Shown in pieces: positions 5,406 through 11,120 of a stretch of DNA of 14,023 nt. Source of the DNA: Deltaproteobacteria bacterium (GTDB taxonomy: Bacteria; Desulfobacterota; Desulfobacteria; Desulfobacterales; UBA11574); assembly GCA_019313505.1 (NCBI GenBank), contig JAFDBA010000084.1, forward strand, positions 1-14,023. Reading direction: 5' to 3'. The position numbers were made by a program, and so were the translations under genes. Every line of letters starts with the position of its first letter. The stretch's first letter is position 1. The notes under the pieces were generated by a model. It saw nothing but the letters and a program-made list of their open reading frames with translations. It was not told where the DNA came from and searched no databases.

Positions 5406-8016
5406 CTAAAGATAATTCAAATATTTTGTTGGTTGTAAAAAAATCTATTCCATTACTGTAGTTGATTACGGAAAGCGCTTCTTTTCGTTCGATATCCTTC
5501 TTTTTATACATGCGATTTCCTATGCTTTCAATTTTTTTTGTACGATCTTTTATTTTAATGGAGTTTGTAGGGTGTTGCATTAAAAAGTTTAATACGATCC
5601 AGTATGATTCAAAATAGGTTTTTAAGAAACTTGAAAATAATCTCAATTTTCTAAAACCCGAAGAGGTCAAATTGTATGTGTCAGGTAAGGTAGGATGAGG
5701 CGTTAAAATGGTATCATCGATAAATGCCTTTATGTTTTTACGAACAAAGTATTCCGTGGTTTTATCAACATCATATGCAAATTCATATTTAAAGAAATAT
5801 TGAAGGAACTCGTAGTCTTCGTGAAGGTTGGAAGCTGAAAACTGAAAAGCATCCTTAACAAGGATTGCAAGCGAGGTAATTGCCGCCGGGGCAAAAAAGG
5901 CGATACAGTTGTTTTTGTAATATTCGAGGTTTGGGCGTTTGCTTTCATTTACCTTGAACATTGCATCGGTAAAACCGGCCTTCTTGTCTTTTGAGATACG
6001 TTCGATGAATTTTCTCTGTACATAAGTATCAAGCACATGCTCCACCGTATTAACATAATCGACAAGGAGTGTATCGGCAAGTCTGGCTTTTTGTGAATGC
6101 AGGAGGTTCATGTATGTTTCAACATGGGATGTCAGGTGATCAAAAGAAAAATTCTTTTTTGAACAGTTCATGACAGCAGCAGCAACAAGAGCGTGTGGTG
6201 TAACAACGGTTACCGAGTTAATGGCGTTTATAACCCTGTGACCCAGATTTCGGCAGAAAATGTTAAATTCTTTGGACCCCATATCTTCAATCGGCGTGCC
6301 GTATTGCAACAGAAGATCTTTTAAAGAGATCGGTTCATGGAACTGAATATAGATTCTCCCATACCTTTTTTTTAAAAATTTTCGTGCTTTAATGACTTGT
6401 AGCAGACTCTCAGGCTGTTTTTCTTTTCCTTCGACTTCATGAAGATACGAGCTTTCTTCCAATACCGTGTCATATCCTATAAAAATAGGCGCGAATATCA
6501 TGTCTTTACACGCCCCGTTTTTATAAGCATTGAGAAGGATTGAAAGGAGTCCAAGCTTGGGCAGAACCAATTTACCGGTTCGGCTTCTACCGCCTTCGAT
6601 GAAGAATTCAATATTAAAACCTTCTGATAGCAGATTGTGAATATACTCTGCAAAAACCTTTGAATAGAGAACCGCTCCTTTAAACGTTCGTCTTATGAAA
6701 AATGCGCCTCCGCCCCTGAATAAGGGGCCTACTGGCCAGAAAGAAAGGTTTTTCCCGGCAGCAACATGAGGACATGGTAAATTGTTGTAATACAAAAGAT
6801 ACGATAATATCAGGTAATCGATATGGCTTTTGTGGCAGGGAACGAAGATTACAGGACCCTTCTTGGACATGTTTTTCACTCTGTTGAGGCCGTCTTTATC
6901 GACTGTTATGCCTTCAAACATGGTGTTCAGGACCCAGGTTATCAAGGCCGAGGCTATTTTTATGATGAGAATACTGTAGTTGGCGGCAATCTCATCAAGA
7001 GAATTACTTGCCCTTTTTTGTAACTTTTGAATAGGGATATTGCGGGCTTTTGAATGATGTTCCATGAAGTTTTGAAGCCGTTCTTTTGTAAGGATATTTT
7101 CTTTCATTTCATACTTTGACTTCAAAACCGGTCCCGTGATGGTTTGGCGATGACGATTGATTTGAGTCAAGAGGTTGTGCCTTAGGGCGAGAGCCTGATA
7201 TTCAGTACTTTTTTCACTGTTTTCCGCAAGCGCTAAAAAAATTTTAAGGTTAACCGGTTCGGATATTTCCACGAAAACCTTGCCGGGATTTTTGAACAGG
7301 ATCATCAGACGTCTTATCTTGCCGGGATTTTCTTTAGTGCCGAACAGAATGTCTATGATGTTCGGCATAGATCTTTCCGGCTTTTTATCAAAGAATATAA
7401 GCTGAGGGACAAGGAAAATAGGGCGATCAATCGATTTCTGCATTTCGATAAGATATTGAACAGGGTCTTTTTTTGCTTTGATAAATCTTCGGTGGAAACC
7501 TTTTTGTTCAACCAGAGAGAGTAATGCCGTCCGGCCGTTCGTAAGTTCATTCCGGATATATCCACTTGCATAAGGATCAGGAAGTGACAGGTTATGAAAT
7601 ATGTAACCAAGGTATGAAAAAAAGATTTTAAAAAATCGTGATACCGGCTGCCAGATAGATATTTTATAGTCAAAACCTATCTGAGGAAATGGAAGACCAT
7701 TTTGCTTGTAGCGGGTGTAATAAAAGAGGTATAGAAAGTAACTTTTGGGTTTAGTAACATATATAACAATCCCCTCTTTTTGAAGGTTTTTTAGATTTTG
7801 GGTCTGTTCCTCGGCAACCTTTATGCCGGAAAAGAAGAGTTTAAGAATAAAGGTTGATAACAGACCGATATTATCAGGCAGTTGAAAAAAATAGTGATTG
7901 TGTGTATTTTGCGAGGAATTATCTTTCTTTTTTTTAAATTTAGGTTTAAATTTTTCAAGTTGTAATTTAAGCCGTTTTAACATGATAAATTCCGATTTTA
8001 AATTTGATGGCTTCAT
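5401..8016 (-). CDS. plsB: Glycerol-3-phosphate 1-O-acyltransferase PlsB
   Basis: This membrane-associated enzyme transfers an acyl group to position 1 of glycerol-3-phosphate, the first step of phospholipid synthesis. At 871 residues it is somewhat longer than E. coli PlsB (807). The four acyltransferase motifs are intact: CHKSHIDY (HX4D, H395 to D400), GPLFRGGGAFFIRR (430-443), FIEGGRSRTGK (472-482) and APIFIGYD (509-516). Residues ~80-260 resemble the catalytic lobe in order and spacing but lack the HX4D pair (PKSYFLY in its place), suggesting a degenerate duplicate lobe. Residues ~620-871 are the usual C-terminal region. The start is at 8016, or possibly the Met12 codon at 7983; neither has a strong Shine-Dalgarno. 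A dispersed sequence (8029-8046) lies 13 nt upstream of the start. Confidence 0.93.
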   Translation of the reverse strand: MKPSNLKSEFIMLKRLKLQLEKFKPKFKKKKDNSSQNTHNHYFFQLPDNIGLLSTFILKLFFSGIKVAEEQTQNLKNLQKEGIVIYVTKPKSYFLYLFYYTRYKQNGLPFPQIGFDYKISIWQPVSRFFKIFFSYLGYIFHNLSLPDPYASGYIRNELTNGRTALLSLVEQKGFHRRFIKAKKDPVQYLIEMQKSIDRPIFLVPQLIFFDKKPERSMPNIIDILFGTKENPGKIRRLMILFKNPGKVFVEISEPVNLKIFLALAENSEKSTEYQALALRHNLLTQINRHRQTITGPVLKSKYEMKENILTKERLQNFMEHHSKARNIPIQKLQKRASNSLDEIAANYSILIIKIASALITWVLNTMFEGITVDKDGLNRVKNMSKKGPVIFVPCHKSHIDYLILSYLLYYNNLPCPHVAAGKNLSFWPVGPLFRGGGAFFIRRTFKGAVLYSKVFAEYIHNLLSEGFNIEFFIEGGRSRTGKLVLPKLGLLSILLNAYKNGACKDMIFAPIFIGYDTVLEESSYLHEVEGKEKQPESLLQVIKARKFLKKRYGRIYIQFHEPISLKDLLLQYGTPIEDMGSKEFNIFCRNLGHRVINAINSVTVVTPHALVAAAVMNCSKKNFSFDHLTSHVETYMNLLHSQKARLADTLLVDYVNTVEHVLDTYVQRKFIERISKDKKAGFTDAMFKVNESKRPNLEYYKNNCIAFFAPAAITSLAILVKDAFQFSASNLHEDYEFLQYFFKYEFAYDVDKTTEYFVRKNIKAFIDDTILTPHPTLPDTYNLTSSGFRKLRLFSSFLKTYFESYWIVLNFLMQHPTNSIKIKDRTKKIESIGNRMYKKKDIERKEALSVINYSNGIDFFTTNKIFELSLA

Positions 8017-8028
8017 GAAAATCTAATT

Positions 8029-8046
8029 TTTTTACGAGACCGCCAA
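8029..8046 (+). repeat. Dispersed 18-bp sequence, copy 1 of 2 (upstream of plsB)
   Basis: TTTTTACGAGACCGCCAA here matches TTTTTACGAGACCGTCAA at 10976-10993 with one difference. Both copies lie upstream of a minus-strand gene start, 13 nt before plsB and 49 nt before the namZ-like gene, in the same orientation. Confidence 0.6.
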
Positions 8047-8218
8047 ATTTCTATACAAAATTTTCCAACTAACAGATATAAACTTTGATTGCAATCTTTT
8101 CTTTAAAGAAGCATGCTTTAAAAAAAAGTTGTAAATTTAGATTGTTATATTGTATAAAGTATTTTCTAAGGGTAGTTTTTAATCAGAATATCAAGACTCT
8201 TATTAAAAAAAAATAAGC

Positions 8219-8247
8219 TTGCGTTACAAAATAAGTTGTGCTAATTT
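8219..8247 (+). promoter_or_regulatory. Candidate sigma-70 promoter for the small membrane protein gene, with overlapping palindrome
   Basis: TTGCGT (8219-8224) and TAATTT (8242-8247) are spaced 17 bp. A perfect 12-bp palindrome AATTTGCAAATT (8243-8254) overlaps the -10 box and is a possible operator. The start codon is ~68 nt downstream. The region is AT-rich, so chance matches are likely. Confidence 0.35.
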
Positions 8248-8252
8248 GCAAA

Positions 8253-8277
8253 TTCTTCTTTTGGGAAGAGTTTTTTT
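8253..8277 (+). terminator. Weak terminator-like hairpin in the leader of the small membrane protein gene
   Basis: TCTTC (8254-8258) pairs with GAAGA (8265-8269) around a 6-nt loop, with a T·G pair at the base, followed by seven T (8271-8277). It sits between the candidate promoter and the ribosome binding site, so it could attenuate transcription. The stem is short and the call is tentative. Confidence 0.3.
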
Positions 8278-8314
8278 AAAAAAATTAATTAAAATTAAAG
8301 GAGGATGATTGTCT

Positions 8315-8602
8315 ATGAAAACATTAATTGGTGGGGCGGCCGGAGCTGTATTGGGTCTCATTGGTATGTCCATATGGTGGAAACCATTTTTACAGCTTTT
8401 AGCCGGTGCTATCCCGGTGATGCTTCTGCTTGGCGGTGGTTTGGCTCTTTATCTTGGTTTTGACGAACTTAAAGATACTTGGAAGAAAGATGATACAACA
8501 GTTGAAACTCCAATCAAAACAGATGAAACTGAAAAATACAAAGATGAAGTTAAGGAGCTGAAAGAAGAGATCGAAGCTCTAAAAGCTGAAAAAGCACAAT
8601 AA
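8315..8602 (+). CDS. Small two-helix membrane protein with charged coiled-coil tail, function unknown
   Basis: A 95-residue protein not assigned to a family. Residues ~3-20 (LIGGAAGAVLGLIGMSIWW) and ~27-47 (LAGAIPVMLLLGGGLALYLG) are two hydrophobic, glycine-rich segments separated by a short WWKPFLQL link. The tail (~48-95) is highly charged and ends in a Lys/Glu-rich heptad-like segment (DEVKELKEEIEALKAEK), likely a cytoplasmic coiled coil. The start is ATG 8315, not the in-frame TTG at 8309, because AAAGGAGG (8297-8304) is spaced 10 nt from the ATG and too close to the TTG. The gene stands alone between a divergent plsB and a convergent rnhA, so context gives no role. The short two-helix layout with a Trp pair loosely recalls the magnetosome protein MamI; that is a resemblance from memory only. 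Confidence 0.75.
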   Translation: MKTLIGGAAGAVLGLIGMSIWWKPFLQLLAGAIPVMLLLGGGLALYLGFDELKDTWKKDDTTVETPIKTDETEKYKDEVKELKEEIEALKAEKAQ

Positions 8603-8656
8603 AAAGCTGATTCGCAGAAGCACGGTACTTGTTTGATGGCAAAATGTGAGAAGAAA

Positions 8657-8692
8657 AATAGACGCCTTGCAAATTGATGCAAGGCGTCTATT
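8657..8692. terminator. Bidirectional rho-independent terminator
   Basis: A perfect 15-bp stem (AATAGACGCCTTGCA at 8657-8671 with its complement at 8678-8692) around a 6-nt loop is followed by a T-rich run on the plus strand (8691-8700) and by TTTTTC on the minus strand. It lies between two convergent genes, 55 bp after the small membrane protein gene and touching the rnhA stop codon, and would serve both. Confidence 0.9.
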
Positions 8693-9395
8693 ATTTTTTT
8701 CGGGAATCGCCAGTTTTTTTTATGGCCGAAGTTGCCAGAAAATCTGCTCTTTCATTTTCCTCATGACCGGCATGCCCTTTTACCTTTATAAATTTCAGAT
8801 CGTTGAATTTTAAAAGAGTATTTTTTATGGATTTTATGATATCCTGATTTTTTCTGGCTTTCCAGCCCAGGGTTAGAACCCCGTATGCATACCTGCTGTC
8901 CGTAAAAATACGTACCGGAAGCTTAGTGCTTTTTATGGCCAAAAGGCCTGTTCGGATTGCTTCAAGCTCTGCGATATTGTTGGTCTCAATACCGATATAT
9001 TTTGATATCTCTTTTTCAAGTTTTCCAAAACGGAGTACAATCCCAATTCCTGATGGGCCTGGATTCCCGGAAGATGCTCCGTCCGTGTAGATGCAGATGT
9101 AATCTTTGTATTTGATACTATCCGCAAGCTTGCCTTTTGTTTTAGCTGTGGTTTTCAGTTTTTTTTGGGATTTTTCGGCCGATATTTTGCCTCCGGATCT
9201 TTTGGTCTCGGACTGGATAGAATTAATGGGTTTGATATTTTGTTGGTTGACCCAGTACTCATAATCCTGACCAAGCTGGTACTTGATCAAAACCCTGCCG
9301 TCTTTAACAACAGGTCTCTGATTCCGATCTGTGGCCACCCAGACTTTATTTTTTTTAAACTGCATTCGCTTCCAGTTTATTTTGTCATCAGTCAT
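8691..9395 (-). CDS. rnhA: Ribonuclease HI with a ~95-residue N-terminal extension
   Basis: RNase HI cuts the RNA strand of RNA-DNA hybrids (R-loops, Okazaki primers). Residues ~97-225 are the catalytic domain: YTDGASSGNPGP (D105), NNIAELEAI (E143), FTDSRYA (D166) and KGHAGHEENERADFLA (H208, D218), so the full DEDD set and the catalytic His are present. The first ~60 residues form a separate small domain rich in aromatic and basic residues (NKVWVATD, GRVLIKYQ, YEYWV) that does not look like the hybrid-binding domain of eukaryotic RNase H1, joined by a Lys/Ser-rich linker (~61-95). The ATG at 9395 has no Shine-Dalgarno; Met11 (ATG at 9365) has GGAAG upstream and is an alternative. The stop abuts the shared terminator. 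Confidence 0.9.
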   Translation of the reverse strand: MTDDKINWKRMQFKKNKVWVATDRNQRPVVKDGRVLIKYQLGQDYEYWVNQQNIKPINSIQSETKRSGGKISAEKSQKKLKTTAKTKGKLADSIKYKDYICIYTDGASSGNPGPSGIGIVLRFGKLEKEISKYIGIETNNIAELEAIRTGLLAIKSTKLPVRIFTDSRYAYGVLTLGWKARKNQDIIKSIKNTLLKFNDLKFIKVKGHAGHEENERADFLATSAIKKTGDSRKK

Positions 9396-9410
9396 TAGTG
9401 TTTTTAAATG

Positions 9411-9431
9411 CCTAACCCGGATGAACCGGAA
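9411..9431 (+). repeat. Dispersed 21-bp repeat, copy 3 of 3
   Basis: It starts CCTAACCCGGATGAACCGGA, one base different from copy 1, and lies 16 nt upstream of the rnhA start in the same orientation relative to the gene as copy 1 has to dapB. Confidence 0.75.
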
Positions 9432-9438
9432 AAGTTAA

Positions 9439-9557
9439 AAGTGATCTAAAGTTTGAAATGATCTAAAGTTAAGGAGTCGCTACGCTCCAGCTATTTATTT
9501 TAGATAAAATTGACAGAATACCTTAATTTTAGGCACTTTAGGTCACTTTAGGCACTT
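9439..9557. repeat. ~119-bp inverted-repeat element built from short CTAAAGT units
   Basis: The left arm (9439-9473) reads AAGTGATCTAAAGT and then GATCTAAAGTTAAGG. The right arm (9521-9557), as reverse complement, reads AAGTGCCTAAAGTGACC, CTAAAGTGCC and TAAAATTAAGG. The arms are imperfect complements and each contains tandem ~12-nt units. A small GGAG/CTCC hairpin (9473-9488) lies in the middle. No ORF was seen. Confidence 0.65.
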
Positions 9558-9586
9558 CACACTCAATAAATTTAGATATTTTTTGC

Positions 9587-9619
9587 CACAAAAACCGCAA
9601 AATTTACAACTAATGAACT
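9587..9619 (+). repeat. ~33-bp AT-rich repeat, copy B
   Basis: The core CAAAATTTACAACT (9598-9611) with flanking similarity matches 3407-3440. The distance from the preceding 21-bp repeat is ~156 nt here and ~32 nt in copy A; the inserted 119-bp inverted repeat accounts for most of the difference. Confidence 0.5.
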
Positions 9620-9754
9620 AACGGGCTTAAATTTAAGGATAATCTCCAATCGAATTTTCACTGACCTCTGAACCCCGGACTAATAATTAATAATCAATTA
9701 TTAATTGTTAACCATTGATTATTAACCATTATTTATTCAACCCTGAACGGTTAA

Positions 9755-10927
9755 TCATGTGTAAAGGTGAAATTTCCGGCTTATTTCTATAAACCCCTTA
9801 AGCTCATGGAGCCAGGATTTTTCTATATTATCTATATTATCAAGATATTCAATGCGTTGTCGTATTTTCTTGCTGCCGATTATAAGATCGATCGGATGTT
9901 TTTTAAATTCATACTCATAAGGTGGGAGCTTCCATTGGAACTGATCTTTGTGATTGAAAATCACAGCCTGAAGTAGCCTGAGTGTTGTGATATATGGTTT
10001 GAATTCATACGGGTCCGTTACATGGATCTGAAATCCTTTGCATATGGTTCCTTCCAATTTGTTGGAAGTCGGCTCAAATACAACAGGTCTGAGTGTTGAA
10101 CCCGGCAACCGGTTTCCACCCAGGGTTGACAGCAACAGCTTTGTATTGATAAACGGAGCGCCGAAGATTTCGAACGGACTGGTGGTTCCACGACCTTCAG
10201 AAATATTGGTTCCTTCCCACAGTACCTGGCCGGGATAAACCATGGCCGATACAGGCGATGGAATGTTGGGTGAGGGGGGGACCCAGGGAAGGCCTGTATC
10301 CTGAAAAAACATCTTTCTGTTCCAGCCTTTCATGGGAATAACTTCAAGATCACAGCCGACACCGTACTCGTTGTTGAACAAAAGAGCAATCTCACCGATT
10401 GTAAGCCCGTGGCGCATCGGGATGGGGTATCTTCCGACAAATGAAGTGCATTCTGAAGTCAAGCAGTTCCCTTCCGTGATGCTGCCGGATACAGGGTTCG
10501 GTCGGTCAAGAACCAGGACTTTTTTCCCGAATGCTTTTGCAGCCTCAAGACAATAGGACATGGTGTAAATAAAGGTGTAAACACGTGTGCCCACATCCTG
10601 CAGGTCAACGATGAGTATGTCGATGAGATCGAACATCTTTTTATCAGGGACGCGGGTTTTGCCATAAAGACTGAAAACAGGAATGTTTAACATCGGATCA
10701 GACATATCTTCCGACTCGATCATATTGTCCTGTTTTTCAGCAAAAAATCCGTGCTGGGGCGAGAATAATGCTTGAAGTCTACCCCGTAATTTCCGGTTGA
10801 TCAATTCACGGACATGGCAAAAGTTTCTGTCAACCGAAGCAGGATTGCATAAAAGCCCGATCCGTTTTCCTGATATCCATTTTGGTGGAGACTCGATAAA
10901 CCTTTCAAGACCTGTTTGAACGCGCAT
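9755..10927 (-). CDS. namZ: DUF1343 / NamZ-like exo-beta-N-acetylmuramidase
   Basis: A 390-residue protein of the DUF1343 family, whose characterised member NamZ (Bacillus subtilis YbbC) removes N-acetylmuramic acid from the non-reducing end of peptidoglycan fragments. Family segments seen are RIGLLCNPASVD (22-33), ALFSPQHGFFAEKQD (53-67), SLYGKTRVP (86-94), IDILIVDLQDVGTRVYTFIYTM (102-123), VLVLDRPNPVSG (137-148), RYPIPMRHGLTIGEIA (166-181) and the LWEGTNISEGRGTTSPFEIFGAPF block (236-259), all in the usual order and full length. No signal peptide is visible, so it would act in the cytoplasm unless the start is wrong. There is no Shine-Dalgarno before ATG 10927. The MurU/AmgK-like fusion gene 4.6 kb away on the same strand could use its product. 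The family is certain; the substrate is inferred from the family. Confidence 0.85.
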   Translation of the reverse strand: MRVQTGLERFIESPPKWISGKRIGLLCNPASVDRNFCHVRELINRKLRGRLQALFSPQHGFFAEKQDNMIESEDMSDPMLNIPVFSLYGKTRVPDKKMFDLIDILIVDLQDVGTRVYTFIYTMSYCLEAAKAFGKKVLVLDRPNPVSGSITEGNCLTSECTSFVGRYPIPMRHGLTIGEIALLFNNEYGVGCDLEVIPMKGWNRKMFFQDTGLPWVPPSPNIPSPVSAMVYPGQVLWEGTNISEGRGTTSPFEIFGAPFINTKLLLSTLGGNRLPGSTLRPVVFEPTSNKLEGTICKGFQIHVTDPYEFKPYITTLRLLQAVIFNHKDQFQWKLPPYEYEFKKHPIDLIIGSKKIRQRIEYLDNIDNIEKSWLHELKGFIEISRKFHLYT

Positions 10928-10932
10928 GATAT

Positions 10933-10962
10933 TAGATATGAAAAATGATTGATTTATGTCAA
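10933..10962 (-). promoter_or_regulatory. Candidate promoter of the namZ-like gene, possibly giving a leaderless mRNA
   Basis: On the minus strand TTGACA (10962-10957) and TATCTA (10938-10933) are spaced 18 bp. The predicted transcription start would fall on or next to the ATG at 10927, which matches the absence of a Shine-Dalgarno sequence. Confidence 0.4.
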
Positions 10963-10975
10963 GCTGTATCTCCAG

Positions 10976-10993
10976 TTTTTACGAGACCGTCAA
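10976..10993 (+). repeat. Dispersed 18-bp sequence, copy 2 of 2 (upstream of the namZ-like gene)
   Basis: TTTTTACGAGACCGTCAA matches the copy upstream of plsB (8029-8046). On the minus strand it starts TTGACGGTCTCG, so it also contains a -35-like TTGACG. Confidence 0.6.
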
Positions 10994-11032
10994 TCTTAAT
11001 AAAGGTAAAATACTATGAAAGCTTAAAATATA

Positions 11033-11060
11033 TTGATTTCGTTTGAGAATCTGATATAAA
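11033..11060 (+). promoter_or_regulatory. Candidate sigma-70 promoter of the histidine kinase gene
   Basis: TTGATT (11033-11038) and TATAAA (11055-11060) are spaced 16 bp, about 60 bp before the kinase start codon, in the 193-bp gap shared with the divergent namZ-like gene. Confidence 0.45.
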
Positions 11061-11120
11061 TATTTTTAAATGGTTTGAAGTAAAAGTGCCGGGGTTGCCG
11101 GTTTTTATAAGGTTGTACTG

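Larger units (their letters stand above)
8017..8314. other. 298-bp AT-rich divergent intergenic region
   Basis: It separates plsB (leftward) from the small membrane protein gene (rightward). Besides the sites listed separately it holds a nested palindrome: TTTAAAG (8102-8108) and CTTTAAA (8116-8122) flank a core that overlaps the perfect 10-mer AAGCATGCTT (8109-8118), which could be an operator or a small hairpin. No ORF of note was seen. The plsB promoter must lie here but I could not pick a convincing one. Confidence 0.5.
9396..9754. other. 359-bp intergenic region made mostly of repeats
   Basis: No gene was found. From left to right it holds the 21-bp repeat (9411-9431), a ~119-bp inverted-repeat element (9439-9557), the AT-rich CAAAATTTACAACT repeat (9587-9619), and an AT-rich stretch (~9680-9735) with a perfect 10-bp inverted repeat, AATTAATAAT / ATTATTAATT, and two AACCATT direct repeats. 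The promoter of rnhA should lie here but none stands out. Confidence 0.6.

Noticed and set aside
8309..8314. TTG at 8309 as the start of the small membrane protein
   Set aside because: It is only 4 nt from the GGAGG; ATG 8315 is at normal spacing and is the better codon.
9436..9735. CRISPR-like array or phage attachment site in the repeat-rich gap
   Set aside because: The units are inverted and degenerate, with no regular spacers, and there is no cas, integrase or tRNA gene nearby.
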